A DNA stretch of 64,000 bases from Leptolyngbya sp. NIES-2104 (GTDB lineage Bacteria > Cyanobacteriota > Cyanobacteriia > Leptolyngbyales > Leptolyngbyaceae), in the NCBI RefSeq assembly GCF_001485215.1, contig NZ_BBWW01000001.1, positions 2,356,001 through 2,420,000 on the forward strand, in the 5' to 3' direction. Position numbers and translations under genes: made by a program. The notes beneath the pieces were generated by a model, which saw only the letters and a list, made by a program, of their open reading frames with translations, ran no database searches and was not told the DNA's origin. Below are positions 35,399 through 46,623 of this stretch, in pieces (within the stretch, counting starts at the first letter, position 1; each line of letters starts with the position of its first letter).

Positions 35399-37177
35399 TC
35401 AATCTGCTGCAATCATGACAGGCTCTTGATAGAGCGGTACTGTAAATGTAACAGTTGATCCCAATCCTTCACCCATGCTGTAGAAATTTACGTCTCCGCC
35501 CATTGCTTCAACCAGCTTTTGGGAAATCGCTAGTCCTAGCCCTGTGCCACCATACTGCCGAGTCAGCGATCCATCGACTTGACTAAACGATTGAAACAGC
35601 TTGTCTTGTTTGTCGAGCGATACTCCAATTCCAGTATCCGCAACGCGAATTTTTACCAGTCCTGGCAGTTCCTCATCTTGAACCACGAGCCGCTTTTTGA
35701 TCACTTCAGCGCTCACGGTGATGCCGCCTTCGTTGGTGAATTTGATTGCATTGCCCATCAGATTGAGCAGCACTTGAAGCAACCGCTGATAATTGCCAAA
35801 TACAACAATTTCATCGTGTGTTTGCGGCATCTGCACTTCAAAACTAAGATTCTTTTGTCGAATCTGAGTTCGAGTCATCGTTTCAACTTGATCCAATAAC
35901 TCTTGTAAGCTCACTGGATTGCATTCAATCTGCATTTTTCCAGCTTCGATCTTGGCAATGTCTAGAACGTCGTTGATGATGTCAAGGAGGTGCATTGCTG
36001 ATCGATGAGCTTCTTCGATAAATTCCCGCTGTTCTTGGGGATCTTCCGCCATTCCATCAAGAATTAGCTTCAAAAAGCCGATCATTCCATTTAACGGCGT
36101 TCTCAATTCGTGCGAAGTATTTGCTAAAAATTCACTCTTGAGCCGTGATGCTTCTTCTGCTTGATATCGTGCTTCTTCCAATTCACGGTGTTTTAGCATC
36201 AAATTGTCATTTGCTCTTTGCAGTTCGATCAGCAATGCAGCGTGAGCGATCGACGTTCCCACCTGATCCGCCAGTTCTTTCACAAAGTCCAGTTCAACCT
36301 GTGTCCAAACGCGATCGCGATCGCACTGATCGAGAATAATCACACCGTTCGGCTGATCCTGATAATGCGTTGCCACTAATAATCGAGTTTGAGGAATATC
36401 ACCTGATAGAGCCGGATCAATCTCCTCCGGAGCCTGTTTTACTGCACGAATCGGTTTTAAGGTCGCCAGCGCCTTTTGCAACAAAGGATCAGTTTGAAGC
36501 TGGAACACTTCACCCTTGAGCGATCCAAGACAGTCTTGGCGAAATTCTGCGACTGCTTCAATACTCGATCGCTTGGGATCATACGGACAAATCACACAGC
36601 GGCTCACATTTAGCGCCTGTCCCAGTCCATCGACCGTCACCTGCCAAATCGTTGAAAGATCTAGATTTTGTCGCGCATTCCAGACGATTTGGGTCAAAAG
36701 CTGCTGATAGCGATCGAGATCCTCCTCGCGTGAAATCTCCACCGCTTGCAACGGCGATCGCGCTTCGTCTAATTCATTCGCCTGCTCACCAGTAACCACC
36801 ACGATCGCGGCTGTTCCATTCGGCAAAATCACCGGACTCATCACCAGATCAAATAGAATCGTCCGATCGCCGCACTCAAACAGACAGCGAAACTGCTCTG
36901 GGGTTTGAGACGATAACACCCGCTTCAACCGCTCTAGATACGTTGTAGGAGAAACCGGAGCGAATCTCACACTCATGGGTTTTCCAAGCCACTGACGAGA
37001 CTCTGTATCGCTCCTGAGTTCGCGCCAGTGGAACGCAAGCAGAACTCCCGTCGCGTCTTGGGTCATCATCAACTCCGCGATATTCGCGATCGCAGCAGTC
37101 GAATCAGTAGGCACGGACGAGTCAATCGAGTAAGACGGATCGGACAAAGAGCTAGAAAGATTCACAGAAGTGACCAT
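35399..37177 (-). CDS. Sensor histidine kinase with PAS-like and GAF domains
   Basis: 592 residues. A degenerate PAS-like region (about 35-130) precedes a GAF domain (about 165-315, with NVSRCVICPYDPKRSSIEA) and a coiled coil. The HisKA box is EFLANTSHELRTPLNGMIGF, and the HATPase domain has N box LNLMGNAIKFTNEGG, G1 DTGIGV and G2 GTGLGLAISQKLVEAMGG. It lacks transmembrane helices and is presumably cytosolic. The GAF domain has no obvious Cys for bilin attachment in the usual SxxCH setting, so light sensing is not supported. No response regulator is adjacent. Confidence 0.9.
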   Translation of the reverse strand: MVTSVNLSSSLSDPSYSIDSSVPTDSTAAIANIAELMMTQDATGVLLAFHWRELRSDTESRQWLGKPMSVRFAPVSPTTYLERLKRVLSSQTPEQFRCLFECGDRTILFDLVMSPVILPNGTAAIVVVTGEQANELDEARSPLQAVEISREEDLDRYQQLLTQIVWNARQNLDLSTIWQVTVDGLGQALNVSRCVICPYDPKRSSIEAVAEFRQDCLGSLKGEVFQLQTDPLLQKALATLKPIRAVKQAPEEIDPALSGDIPQTRLLVATHYQDQPNGVIILDQCDRDRVWTQVELDFVKELADQVGTSIAHAALLIELQRANDNLMLKHRELEEARYQAEEASRLKSEFLANTSHELRTPLNGMIGFLKLILDGMAEDPQEQREFIEEAHRSAMHLLDIINDVLDIAKIEAGKMQIECNPVSLQELLDQVETMTRTQIRQKNLSFEVQMPQTHDEIVVFGNYQRLLQVLLNLMGNAIKFTNEGGITVSAEVIKKRLVVQDEELPGLVKIRVADTGIGVSLDKQDKLFQSFSQVDGSLTRQYGGTGLGLAISQKLVEAMGGDVNFYSMGEGLGSTVTFTVPLYQEPVMIAAD

Positions 37178-37254
37178 TTGACCGGGGAGTGAACATCGGA
37201 CACTAAATCAAATTCACAGGCATCGCCACAGAAAACCGATCACAGCAACCAAAA

Positions 37255-37482
37255 TTAATCATTCCACTCGCCTCTAGGAGGCACAGGCGGATTTCTCGGT
37301 AACGTCCGAGCATTATCCTCATCGCGGTAAAGTTCGCTTCGTAACCATTGCTTGAGCGCAACTTCGACCACTTTGCTCGGATCATTCGTCAAATGTCGGA
37401 CTTGCTCCAACAGATCAGAATCAATCTGAATCGAAAGTTCGGTCTTATGTCGATCGGGCACTTGCAGTTTGGGGTCGTTCAT
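37255..37482 (-). CDS. Small RHH-type protein, CcdA-like antitoxin without partner
   Basis: 75 residues. The block TELSIQIDSDLLEQVRHLTN followed by PSKVVEVALKQWLRSELYRD is a ribbon-helix-helix DNA-binding fold as in CcdA/CopG proteins. A Pro-rich tail follows. No toxin gene is adjacent, so it is an orphan antitoxin or a small transcription regulator. Confidence 0.7.
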   Translation of the reverse strand: MNDPKLQVPDRHKTELSIQIDSDLLEQVRHLTNDPSKVVEVALKQWLRSELYRDEDNARTLPRNPPVPPRGEWND

Positions 37483-37804
37483 GTTGGCTAAATTAGACAG
37501 GGCATTGAAAGCCGAAAATCACCCGCACTTTGAGAATCTCGTCTATAAATTATGGATGTACCGTTTTTTACATAGATTCAACAAAGTTTTAACATTCTTT
37601 CACAAGTGTGGCTGAGAAAAAATCGGGATCGTAAATTAATCCGAAACAAATTTCGGACATTTCTTTTTCTTAGCGTCTCAGACTCTCGAACTCCGTGAAG
37701 AAAGGATTAAAATATCTTAAGCGTTCTCTTTTAGATCTGACTCCACAAAGAGTGAGATTCTGATAGAAATGCCCGTCCTAGAGTGCCGCAACCTTTACAC
37801 ATAT
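37483..37804. other. Intergenic region before lepA
   Basis: No ORF of any weight lies here. A/T-rich runs and a TTAAAATAT-like stretch near 37705 probably contain the lepA promoter. I see no stable hairpin or known RNA. Confidence 0.4.
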
Positions 37805-39622
37805 ATGACTGACGTACCCGTCAACCGTATCCGAAATTTTTCCATCATTGCTCACATCGACCACGGCAAGTCCACGCTGGCTGACCGTTTACTTCAAGAA
37901 ACGGGGACCGTGACTGCACGGGAAATGAAAGAACAGTTCCTGGACAATATGGAACTGGAACGGGAGCGCGGGATCACGATCAAGCTCCAAGCCGCCCGAA
38001 TGAATTACACCGCAAAAGACGGGCAGCAGTATGTTCTCAATCTGATTGACACGCCTGGGCACGTCGATTTTTCGTATGAAGTGTCTCGATCGCTTGCCGC
38101 CTGCGAAGGTGCGCTCCTCGTGGTCGATGCGTCTCAAGGGGTAGAAGCGCAAACTCTCGCGAACGTTTATCTAGCACTCGAACATGATTTAGAAATTATT
38201 CCGGTGTTAAATAAAATCGATTTGCCGGGAGCGGAACCCGATCGCGTCCGGCAAGAAATCGAAGAAGTGATCGGACTCGATTGCTCGGATGCGATTATGG
38301 CTTCTGCAAAAGAAGGGATCGGAGTGCCGGACATTTTAGAAGCGATCGTGCGAAAAGTTCCGCCCCCCGAAGACACGACGAAACAACCTCTCAGAGCGCT
38401 GATTTTCGATAGCTATTACGACGCTTACCGAGGTGTGATCGTCTACTTCCGAGTGATGGACGGTCACGTCAAGAAAGGCGATAAAGTCTACCTGATGGCA
38501 TCGGGCAAGGAATATGTCATCGATGAACTCGGTGTTCTTTCGCCGACTCAAGTTCAAGTCGATTCACTCCACGCTGGAGAAGTGGGATATTTTGCCGCCT
38601 CGATTAAAGCTGTCGAAGATGCGCGAGTCGGTGACACGATTACCCTTTCTGCAAACAAAGCCGCTGAGCCGCTACCCGGTTACATCGAAGCAAAACCGAT
38701 GGTGTTCTGTGGAATGTTCCCGACCGATGCGGATCAGTTTCCAGAATTGCGTGAAGCCCTCGATAAATTGAAGCTCAACGATGCTGCACTCAATTTTGAG
38801 CCGGAAACTTCGAGCGCAATGGGTTTCGGTTTCCGGTGTGGTTTCCTCGGCTTGCTCCACATGGAAATCGTGCAAGAACGGCTAGAGCGCGAATATAATC
38901 TCGATCTGATCATCACTGCTCCTTCTGTGGTTTACCGAGTCACCACCATCAAAGGCGAAGTGCAGCTCATCGATAACCCTGGAAAACTTCCCTCTCCACA
39001 AGAGCGCGAGAAGATCGAAGAACCTTATGTTCAGGTAGACATCATCACGCCCGAAACTTATGTCGGCACATTGATGGAACTCTGCCAGAACCGCCGTGGA
39101 GTCTTCAAGGACATGAAGTACCTCACACCGGGACGAACCACGCTGATGTATGAACTGCCTTTGGCTGAAGTTGTTACCGATTTCTTTGATCAGATGAAGT
39201 CTCGATCGCGGGGTTACGCCAGCATGGAGTATCAACTGATCGGCTATCGCGAAAATGCCCTTGTGAAGCTGGATATTTTGATCAACGGTGATCCGGTTGA
39301 TTCACTGGCAACGATCGTGCACCGGGATAAAGCCTATGGAGTCGGTCGCGCTCTAACGGAAAAATTACGCGAACTGATCCCCCGTCACCAGTTCAAGATT
39401 CCGATTCAAGCCGCGATCGGGAGCAAGGTCATCGCCAGCGAACATATTCCCGCCCTTCGCAAAGATGTCTTGGCAAAATGTTACGGCGGCGACATCTCCC
39501 GGAAGAAGAAACTGCTGCAAAAGCAAGCGAAAGGGAAAAAGCGGATGAAAGCGATCGGAACCGTCGATGTCCCACAAGAGGCATTTATGGCAGTTCTTCG
39601 CCTCTCCAACGAACAAGGCTAA
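37805..39622 (+). CDS. lepA: Elongation factor 4 (LepA)
   Basis: 605 residues from the ATG at 37805 ([20 protein letters not shown]), which matches the usual N-terminus and the family length of about 600; an upstream frame adds 12 unconserved residues. The GTPase motifs are [20 protein letters not shown] and NKIDLPGA. The C-terminal LepA-specific domain is complete, ending [20 protein letters not shown]. It back-translocates or aids ribosomes under stress. Translation is in the cytosol. Confidence 0.96.
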   Translation: MTDVPVNRIRNFSIIAHIDHGKSTLADRLLQETGTVTAREMKEQFLDNMELERERGITIKLQAARMNYTAKDGQQYVLNLIDTPGHVDFSYEVSRSLAACEGALLVVDASQGVEAQTLANVYLALEHDLEIIPVLNKIDLPGAEPDRVRQEIEEVIGLDCSDAIMASAKEGIGVPDILEAIVRKVPPPEDTTKQPLRALIFDSYYDAYRGVIVYFRVMDGHVKKGDKVYLMASGKEYVIDELGVLSPTQVQVDSLHAGEVGYFAASIKAVEDARVGDTITLSANKAAEPLPGYIEAKPMVFCGMFPTDADQFPELREALDKLKLNDAALNFEPETSSAMGFGFRCGFLGLLHMEIVQERLEREYNLDLIITAPSVVYRVTTIKGEVQLIDNPGKLPSPQEREKIEEPYVQVDIITPETYVGTLMELCQNRRGVFKDMKYLTPGRTTLMYELPLAEVVTDFFDQMKSRSRGYASMEYQLIGYRENALVKLDILINGDPVDSLATIVHRDKAYGVGRALTEKLRELIPRHQFKIPIQAAIGSKVIASEHIPALRKDVLAKCYGGDISRKKKLLQKQAKGKKRMKAIGTVDVPQEAFMAVLRLSNEQG

Positions 39623-39911
39623 ATTTCATCATTCGTTGCAAGTTGCTCCTACCCAAAAAGTAGGGGCAATTTTCATAGGGCGTTGAAGATTCGATGAACT
39701 CGATCGAACGAAATTCCAGAACAAGATTGAGTCTGTTATGGTTCTACTGATGAAAAAGCTCGCTTGGCGTAGAGTTTTTGCCCCACTCCCTGTCCGGATC
39801 GCCATCGTGTCACCCGTTAATTTAATGGGTACACTTCTGGCAAGCAGGGAATCAATCACAACTGCCACTTCTACCCCTTGCTCGTTTGCAACTTAAGCGG
39901 ATTTTGAACTT

Positions 39912-40874
39912 ATGCGAATTCTTGTCACTGGTGGTGCAGGCTTTATCGGCTCCCACTTGATCGATCGACTAATGACCACAGGTCACGAAGTGATTTGTCT
40001 CGATAATTTTTACACCGGACACAAGCGCAACATCCAGCACTGGATGGGCAACCCCAATTTTGAACTAATTCGCCACGACATCACCGAACCGATTCGCCTC
40101 GAAGTGGATCAGATTTATCACCTCGCCTGCCCTGCATCGCCCGTTCATTACCAATACAATCCCGTCAAAACCGTCAAAATCAATGTGATGGGAACAATGA
40201 ACATGCTGGGTCTAGCAAAACGAGTGAAAGCGCGGTTCCTCTTGGCTTCGACTTCTGAAGTGTACGGCGATCCCGAAGTTCATCCCCAGTCCGAAGAATA
40301 CCGCGGTAGCGTCAACCCGATCGGGATTCGCAGTTGCTACGACGAAGGAAAGCGAGTTGCCGAAACCCTCGCCTTCGACTACCACCGCCAAAACGATGTT
40401 GATATCCGCGTCGCCCGCATTTTCAACACCTACGGACCCCGAATGCTCGAAAACGATGGACGAGTCGTGAGCAATTTCGTCGTCCAAGCCCTTCAAGGTC
40501 ACGCCCTAACGGTATACGGTGATGGATCACAGACCCGCAGCTTCTGTTATGTTTCTGACTTAGTGGATGGTCTGTATCGCTTAATGAATGGTGATTTCAT
40601 TGGTCCGGTTAATCTAGGCAACCCTGGCGAATACACGATTCTGCAACTCGCTCAAGCGGTTCAAGAAATGGTGAATCCTTCTGGCTCCGTAAAATTCGAG
40701 CCATTGCCGCAAGATGATCCCCGTCGTCGTAAGCCGGATATTACCCGCGCTCAAACTCGTCTTGGTTGGCAGCCTACCATTCCGCTCAAAGAAGGTCTAG
40801 AGCGCACGATCGCTGATTTTCGCAGCCGCCTCGAAACGCCTGAAGCACAACCAGAGTCGATGGCGACGCACTAA
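39912..40874 (+). CDS. UDP-glucuronate decarboxylase-type NAD(P)-dependent epimerase/dehydratase
   Basis: 320 residues, an extended short-chain dehydrogenase. The NAD-binding GxxGxxG is in [15 protein letters not shown]; the catalytic YxxxK is in [19 protein letters not shown], preceded by LASTSEVYG. The sequence [11 protein letters not shown] and the spacing are those of UDP-xylose synthase (UXS), which decarboxylates UDP-glucuronate. The next gene, ugd, makes that substrate, so the pair makes UDP-xylose for polysaccharide. Confidence 0.9.
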   Translation: MRILVTGGAGFIGSHLIDRLMTTGHEVICLDNFYTGHKRNIQHWMGNPNFELIRHDITEPIRLEVDQIYHLACPASPVHYQYNPVKTVKINVMGTMNMLGLAKRVKARFLLASTSEVYGDPEVHPQSEEYRGSVNPIGIRSCYDEGKRVAETLAFDYHRQNDVDIRVARIFNTYGPRMLENDGRVVSNFVVQALQGHALTVYGDGSQTRSFCYVSDLVDGLYRLMNGDFIGPVNLGNPGEYTILQLAQAVQEMVNPSGSVKFEPLPQDDPRRRKPDITRAQTRLGWQPTIPLKEGLERTIADFRSRLETPEAQPESMATH

Positions 40875-40946
40875 GGTCATCCACTTCGGGAATGCTGACG
40901 GAAAGATTTATCGAGGCAACATATCGTTTGTTCGAGGAGTATCACT

Positions 40947-42359
40947 ATGCGCGTTTGCGTTATTGGAACAGGTTACGTCGGTTTGGTTACGGGTGTTTGT
41001 CTGTCTCACATCGGGCATCATGTCATCTGCATCGATAACAACGAAGCAAAAGTCAAATTGATGCAGTCGGGACAGTCGCCGATTTTTGAACCGGGATTGT
41101 CTGAAATTATGAAGTCCTCGATCGAATCGGGACGCTTAGAGTTCACGACCGATATCGCGGCTGGAGTCGAGCATGGTCAAATTCTGTTTATTGCAGTTGG
41201 AACGCCAGCGCTTCCCAATGGTGAAAGCGATACTCGCTATGTAGAAGCAGTTGCGCGTGGCATCGGTGCTAACCTTAAGGGCGGCTACAAAGTCATCGTG
41301 AACAAGTCTACTGTGCCGATCGGTTCTGGAGACTGGGTGAGGATGCTCGTGCTCGACGGACTCGCAGAACGTCAACGCGCAGAAGCGCAACCTGTTCTTG
41401 CTGGAGTCGGTGGCGGTGAAGAAATCAGACCCGCTGCTTTAACAGGCGAATATGATTTCGATGTGGTCAGTAACCCGGAATTTCTGCGCGAAGGATCTGC
41501 GGTGTTTGACACGTTCAACCCTGATCGCATCGTTCTTGGCAGCAACAACAGCGATCGACCGATTAAGTTAATGCAGGAACTCTATACGCCGATCGTGGAG
41601 CGTCAATTCGCGGAAGACAAATCTGCGCCCCCTGTTCCGGTAGTTGTGACGGATTTGAGTTCGGCTGAAATGATCAAATATGCGGCAAACGCATTCTTGG
41701 CAACGAAAATCAGCTTTATTAATGAAGTTGCGAATATCTGCGATCGCGTGGGTGCGGATGTGATGCAGGTCGCGAAAGGCATCGGTCTTGATTCTCGGAT
41801 CGGCAGCAAATTCTTGAGTGCGGGTCTCGGTTGGGGCGGTTCTTGCTTCCCGAAAGATGTTTCTGCACTGATTCACACTGCTGACGATTATGGCTACGAA
41901 ACTCAGTTGCTCAAAGCAGCCGTGAGCGTCAACGAGCGTCAACGGTTGATCGTCGTTGAGAAACTTCAGCAAGCGTTGAAGATTCTGAAAGGAAAAACGA
42001 TCGGGCTTTTGGGTCTGACTTTCAAACCGGACACCGATGATTTGCGAGATGCTCCTGCACTGAACGTGATCGAGAACCTGACTCGTCTGGGTGCGAAAGT
42101 AAAAGCCTACGACCCGATCATTTCACAGAGCGGAATGCGCGACGGCATTTCTGATGTCATCGTTGAAACCGACCCAGAGCGTTTAGCAGATGGCTGTGAT
42201 GCTCTGGTGCTTGTTACAGAATGGGCACAGTTCCTCAGCCTCGACTACATCAAAATGGCGAAGCTGATGAATGCTCCGATTTTGATTGATGGTCGGAACT
42301 TCCTGAATCAACCTGTTTTAGAAGAAGCAGGCTTCCGGTATATCGGCATCGGTCGCTAA
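40947..42359 (+). CDS. ugd: UDP-glucose 6-dehydrogenase
   Basis: 470 residues. The NAD-binding motif is MRVCVIGTGYVGLVTGVCL; the catalytic Cys is in GLGWGGSCFPKDVSALIH (about residue 297); KGKTIGLLGLTFKPDTDDLR marks the C-terminal NAD-like domain. A segment at about 145-160 (AGVGGGEEIRPAALTG) is a small insertion relative to compact homologues. It oxidises UDP-glucose to UDP-glucuronate. It is 72 bp downstream of the decarboxylase gene and ends at a strong terminator. Confidence 0.94.
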   Translation: MRVCVIGTGYVGLVTGVCLSHIGHHVICIDNNEAKVKLMQSGQSPIFEPGLSEIMKSSIESGRLEFTTDIAAGVEHGQILFIAVGTPALPNGESDTRYVEAVARGIGANLKGGYKVIVNKSTVPIGSGDWVRMLVLDGLAERQRAEAQPVLAGVGGGEEIRPAALTGEYDFDVVSNPEFLREGSAVFDTFNPDRIVLGSNNSDRPIKLMQELYTPIVERQFAEDKSAPPVPVVVTDLSSAEMIKYAANAFLATKISFINEVANICDRVGADVMQVAKGIGLDSRIGSKFLSAGLGWGGSCFPKDVSALIHTADDYGYETQLLKAAVSVNERQRLIVVEKLQQALKILKGKTIGLLGLTFKPDTDDLRDAPALNVIENLTRLGAKVKAYDPIISQSGMRDGISDVIVETDPERLADGCDALVLVTEWAQFLSLDYIKMAKLMNAPILIDGRNFLNQPVLEEAGFRYIGIGR

Positions 42360-42380
42360 TTTCTAAAGAAAAACAAAAAA

Positions 42381-42410
42381 AGAGACGCGGGTAACTGCGT
42401 CTCTTTTTTT
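42381..42410. terminator. Bidirectional terminator between ugd and the acyltransferase gene
   Basis: Arms AGAGACGC (42381-42388) and GCGTCTCT (42397-42404) with an 8-base loop are followed by T residues. A-rich DNA lies in front, so the same hairpin can end transcription from both strands. Confidence 0.93.
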
Positions 42411-42418
42411 ATTGGCTT

Positions 42419-43222
42419 TTACTGGCAGCATCCTCGCAAAATCTTTTCTAAATCCGCTGTTAACCGTTTTGCCCCTTGCTTCGGATGGTCTAAGCTGTAC
42501 TCTGCCACCTTTAACGGCTGATGGACACGAACTTTAACCGCAGACCGCCACGGTACTAAGGGTTTGCTATATTGAATTGAGATCGGGACAATCTGCACAT
42601 TCAAATTCGGCTGACTCGCTTCTGCTTGCAGTGCTAATCGAGCTAATCCAGGCTTAAGATTGGCAGGCTGTCGGTAGATATTACCTTCGGGAAAAATGAC
42701 CAGCGCTTCGCCCTGTTGGAGCAAATCGATGCTGTGTCGAAGAGCTGAAATCGTCGGCTGACGAGTATTAATCGGAAACCCACCCAATCGCCGAATAAAC
42801 CAGCCTTGAATCCCGTTCATTTCATCGGCTGTCACCATGAACCGCAACGCTCGACCCGTCACATCTTGACCCACCGCACAAGGAACCATCAAAGCATCCC
42901 ACCGCGATCGATGTGTTGCCGCGATAATCACCGGACCGACTGCGGGAAACTGTTCTCGACCCGTTACCTCGATTCGTCGAAAGTAGAACGGCAGAACCAC
43001 ATAGCGTGCCAGCGGATAAACGATCGACGCGAGCCAAGGTAAGCAGCGCGATCGCACAGATTGAGAAGAATTCGAGTGTTCCACAAAGGAAGGCGCAGTT
43101 GAGGATGAAACAGGGTGTTCTTCTAGGGTACTGGGAGTTTCAGGCAAAGGAATCGAGGGGCGAGTCAGAACGCCATCAGTTTTTGGGGTCTTCGGCGATA
43201 GCATGAAGTCGATCAGCAGCAT
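42419..43222 (-). CDS. 1-acyl-sn-glycerol-3-phosphate acyltransferase family protein
   Basis: 267 residues from the ATG at 43222; an ATG at 43204 is also possible and there is no clear ribosome site. An N-terminal Ser/Pro-rich stretch of about 55 residues precedes the PlsC domain. Motif I is THRSRWDAL (HX4D), motif II is FIRRLGGFPIN, motif III is FPEGNIYR, with VPISIQYSKPLVPWRSA near the end. It acylates lysophosphatidate or a related lipid at the membrane; the exact acceptor is unknown. Confidence 0.85.
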   Translation of the reverse strand: MLLIDFMLSPKTPKTDGVLTRPSIPLPETPSTLEEHPVSSSTAPSFVEHSNSSQSVRSRCLPWLASIVYPLARYVVLPFYFRRIEVTGREQFPAVGPVIIAATHRSRWDALMVPCAVGQDVTGRALRFMVTADEMNGIQGWFIRRLGGFPINTRQPTISALRHSIDLLQQGEALVIFPEGNIYRQPANLKPGLARLALQAEASQPNLNVQIVPISIQYSKPLVPWRSAVKVRVHQPLKVAEYSLDHPKQGAKRLTADLEKILRGCCQ

Positions 43223-43403
43223 GACAGGTCGGGACAAAGCCTTCTAGAGTGGGTAAAGGTTCGTTATCTTTCATTTACGGTAGTGGGTTTTCTCGATCGT
43301 GCGTCTCTGCCAAGGGACAGTTCTAGGGCTGGCTAATCGTGATGTTTTTTGGCTTATTGCTTGATTTCACAGCTTGATTTGAAAATAAATTTAGGTAGAC
43401 CTG

Positions 43404-43432
43404 TTGACAATCCTCGTTCTGCCCGTTACATT
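43404..43432 (+). promoter_or_regulatory. Sigma-70-type promoter of tRNA-Glu
   Basis: TTGACA at 43404-43409 and TACATT at 43427-43432 with 17 bp between. The following TAGTAAATGTC is shared with the promoter of tRNA-Arg at 53777. Confidence 0.85.
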
Positions 43433-43473
43433 AGTAAATGTCGATTGTACGAAGCAAGCGCGACACAAACCGC

Positions 43474-43546
43474 GCCCCCATCGTCTAGAGGCCTAGGACA
43501 CCTCCCTTTCACGGAGGCGACAGGGATTCGAATTCCCTTGGGGGTA
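43474..43546 (+). tRNA. tRNA-Glu(UUC)
   Basis: A cloverleaf with acceptor GCCCCCA/TGGGGGT, anticodon loop CTTTCAC (UUC) and T loop TTCGAAT; the discriminator is A and CCA is not encoded. In cyanobacteria glutamyl-tRNA also feeds tetrapyrrole synthesis through GluTR. Confidence 0.97.
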
Positions 43547-43555
43547 TATAACGAA

Positions 43556-43600
43556 GTGAGAGCAGAATGAGAGTTTACTCGCGTTCTGCTTTCTCGCTTT
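43556..43600 (+). terminator. Terminator hairpin after tRNA-Glu
   Basis: GTGAGAGCAGAATG (43556-43569) pairs with CGTTCTGCTTTCTCGC (43582-43597) with one bulge, followed by T residues. Confidence 0.75.
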
Positions 43601-43821
43601 TAGGCTGGAAGATTCGAGAGCAATGCTTTTGCTTCCAATCGTCACAGCCTACACAGTGCTGAAAGTTGGCAAGGAGTCAAGATTGATTTAGCGCCTGCTT
43701 CATGACTTGGTTTCTATTCTGCCAGTCTGACGGATTCACGAAGGCAAAACACAGAATGAAACAATCGTCTGAACCTGCTAGAGTGAAGTTTCAAGAAGAG
43801 CGATGACAAAACATTATTGGA

Positions 43822-46503
43822 ATGCAACCCACAGACCCCAGCAAATTTACAGATAAAGCCTGGGAAGCGATCGTTCAGGCACAAGATGTCGTGCGACGTT
43901 ATCGACACCAGAATCTAGAAGTCGAGCATTTGATCATTAGCCTGCTAGAGCAGGAAGATGGCTTGGCGGGAAAAATTTTAAGCAAAGCCGGAATTGAGCC
44001 GAATCGATTTTTCCAGCAGGTCGATGACTTTACTCGCCGTCAGCCAAAAGTGGGCAGTACGGAACAGCTTTATTTAGGGCGGTATCTCGATTCAATGCTC
44101 GATCGAGCAGAAGCGGCGAGAGCTTCGATGCAGGACGATTTTATTTCGATCGAACATTTTATCCAGGCGTTTGCTAACGATCCGCGCCTCGGTCTGAAGA
44201 TCTTCCGCAGTTTCAATGTGGATACAGCGCGATTAGATACGGCAATTCGCGACCTTCGAGGCAGTCAGAAAGTGACCGATCAAGCTCCCGAATCGCGCTA
44301 TTCAGCTTTAGAAAAATTTGGATTGGATCTAACGGAACGTGCCAAAGCAGGCAAGATCGATCCGGTGATTGGACGCGATGGCGAAATTCGTCGTGTGGTA
44401 CAGGTTCTATCTCGACGGACTAAAAATAATCCGGTCTTGATTGGAGAACCGGGAGTCGGGAAAACTGCGATCGCGGAAGGTCTCGCACAACGAATCGTGA
44501 ATGGTGATGTACCTGAATCGCTAAAGAACCGCAAGCTGATTTCTCTCGACATGGGATCGCTGATTGCAGGGGCGAAGTATCGAGGCGAATTTGAGGATCG
44601 ACTTAGAGCTGTTCTTAAAGAAGTGATCGATTCCGATGGGCAAATCGTTTTATTCATCGATGAGCTTCATACGGTCGTTGGCGCGGGTGCAAGCGGTCAA
44701 GGCAATATGGATGCCGGAAACCTGCTTAAACCGATGTTGGCGCGAGGAGAATTGCGCTGTATTGGGGCGACAACGCTCGATGAGTATCGGAAGTACATTG
44801 AGAAAGATGCAGCGCTAGAGCGGCGATTTCAGCAGGTCGTGATCGATCAGCCGAGTGTTGAAGATACGATTTCGATTCTACGCGGGTTGAAAGAGCGGTA
44901 TGAAGTTCACCACGGGGTGAACATTACGGATTCGGCTTTAGTGGCGGCTGCTACGTTATCGAGTCGGTATATTAGCGATCGCTTTCTTCCTGACAAAGCG
45001 ATCGATCTGGTCGATGAAGCCGCTGCCAAACTCCGAATGGAGATCACCTCGAAGCCGACCGAGCTAGAACAAATCGAGCGCCGTTTAAGACAGCTTGAAA
45101 TGGAAAAACTCTCGGTCAAGAGCGAAGACAAATTAACGGGAATATCCGGACTCAGCCGCAATTCCAAAGATCGACTCGAACGGCTCGAACAAGAAATCGC
45201 GGAACTTCAGCCGCGAAAAGATGCCCTCGATTCCCAGTGGCAAAACGAAAAGCAAATCCTCGAAACGATCAAATCGCTCAAGATGGAAGAAGATCAGCTT
45301 CGGGTGCAAATCGAACAAGCTGAACGGGCGTATGATCTCAACACAGCAGCGCAACTAAAATACGGGCGACTTGAAGCCTTACAGCACGATCGTGAACAAC
45401 AAGAAGCGCAACTTTTGGAACTGCAAGCAGGCGGAACCGCGTTACTGCGCGAACAAGTGACCGAAGCGGATATTGCAGAAATCGTTGCTCGTTGGACAGG
45501 AATTCCGGTGACTCGATTGCTCGAATCTGAGCGGCAGAAACTCCTGAATTTGGAGAAGCACCTGCACGAACGAGTCATCGGACAGCACGATGCCGTTGAA
45601 GCCGTTTCTGCTGCGATTCGACGAGCGCGATCGGGAATGAAAGATCCAAGTCGCCCGATCGGTTCATTTCTATTTATGGGACCCACCGGAGTTGGAAAAA
45701 CGGAACTCGCCCGCGCACTGGCTCAATTTTTGTTTGATGCGGAAGATGCGATCGTGCGTCTCGATATGTCCGAATACATGGAAAAACATTCGGTGTCGCG
45801 CTTAGTCGGTGCTCCTCCTGGATATGTGGGCTACGACGAAGGCGGACAGTTATCGGAAGCAATTCGTCGCAAGCCCTATTCAGTTGTGCTGCTCGATGAG
45901 GTTGAAAAAGCGCATCCGGACGTGTTCAACATCCTGCTTCAAGTGCTCGATGATGGACGCATTACCGATTCTCAGGGTCGCACCGTCGATTTTCGCAACA
46001 CTGTGATTGTGATGACGAGCAATATCGGCAGCGAACATATTCTGGATGTGGCTGGTGATGATGCCCGCTACGAAGAAATGCAAAAACGAGTGATGAAAGC
46101 GCTGCGGAAGCATTTCCGCCCTGAGTTTCTCAACAGAATCGATGATACGATTCTGTTCCACCCGTTGAATCGTGCGGAATTGAGTGAAATTGTTGGACTC
46201 CAGATTCAGCGAATTCAAGGTTTGCTGAGCGATCAGAAGATTATGTTGGAACTTTCACCTGCTGCACAGAAATATGTAGCAGATGTGGGATATGACCCGA
46301 CTTACGGAGCACGTCCATTAAAACGGGCAATTCAGCGGGAGTTACAAAACCCGATCGCGACTAAACTACTCGAAAATGCGTTTGTAGAAGGGGACACGAT
46401 CTCGATTGATTTAGTCGATGGCAAACTTAAATTTAGTAAAAAGGAACTGGTTGCTAATTCTCAGCCTGTGACGGTGACTCCGGTAGTAGTGACGGAGAAT
46501 TAG
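43822..46503 (+). CDS. clpB: ATP-dependent chaperone ClpB
   Basis: 893 residues: Clp-N double repeat (about 1-150), AAA1 with Walker [15 protein letters not shown], a coiled M-domain (about 410-530, rich in Glu/Arg/Leu), AAA2 with Walker [15 protein letters not shown], and a D2-small domain. No ClpP-binding loop is present, as expected for ClpB. With DnaK it rescues proteins from aggregates and gives thermotolerance. The length is slightly above the usual 860-870, mainly through the C-terminal tail. Confidence 0.96.
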   Translation: MQPTDPSKFTDKAWEAIVQAQDVVRRYRHQNLEVEHLIISLLEQEDGLAGKILSKAGIEPNRFFQQVDDFTRRQPKVGSTEQLYLGRYLDSMLDRAEAARASMQDDFISIEHFIQAFANDPRLGLKIFRSFNVDTARLDTAIRDLRGSQKVTDQAPESRYSALEKFGLDLTERAKAGKIDPVIGRDGEIRRVVQVLSRRTKNNPVLIGEPGVGKTAIAEGLAQRIVNGDVPESLKNRKLISLDMGSLIAGAKYRGEFEDRLRAVLKEVIDSDGQIVLFIDELHTVVGAGASGQGNMDAGNLLKPMLARGELRCIGATTLDEYRKYIEKDAALERRFQQVVIDQPSVEDTISILRGLKERYEVHHGVNITDSALVAAATLSSRYISDRFLPDKAIDLVDEAAAKLRMEITSKPTELEQIERRLRQLEMEKLSVKSEDKLTGISGLSRNSKDRLERLEQEIAELQPRKDALDSQWQNEKQILETIKSLKMEEDQLRVQIEQAERAYDLNTAAQLKYGRLEALQHDREQQEAQLLELQAGGTALLREQVTEADIAEIVARWTGIPVTRLLESERQKLLNLEKHLHERVIGQHDAVEAVSAAIRRARSGMKDPSRPIGSFLFMGPTGVGKTELARALAQFLFDAEDAIVRLDMSEYMEKHSVSRLVGAPPGYVGYDEGGQLSEAIRRKPYSVVLLDEVEKAHPDVFNILLQVLDDGRITDSQGRTVDFRNTVIVMTSNIGSEHILDVAGDDARYEEMQKRVMKALRKHFRPEFLNRIDDTILFHPLNRAELSEIVGLQIQRIQGLLSDQKIMLELSPAAQKYVADVGYDPTYGARPLKRAIQRELQNPIATKLLENAFVEGDTISIDLVDGKLKFSKKELVANSQPVTVTPVVVTEN

Positions 46504-46623
46504 GGATTGGAAGCGATTGGAGTGTTCGATCTCTTCCAATGATGCTGTGGATGAATCGTCATGATACGATGCGACAGCTATCTTTCTAACCTTGATGCAG
46601 GATGTCAAAACAGGAGAATGGTG

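Noticed and set aside
44298-46218. Several long minus-strand ORFs within clpB.
   Set aside because: Shadows of a strongly conserved plus-strand gene.
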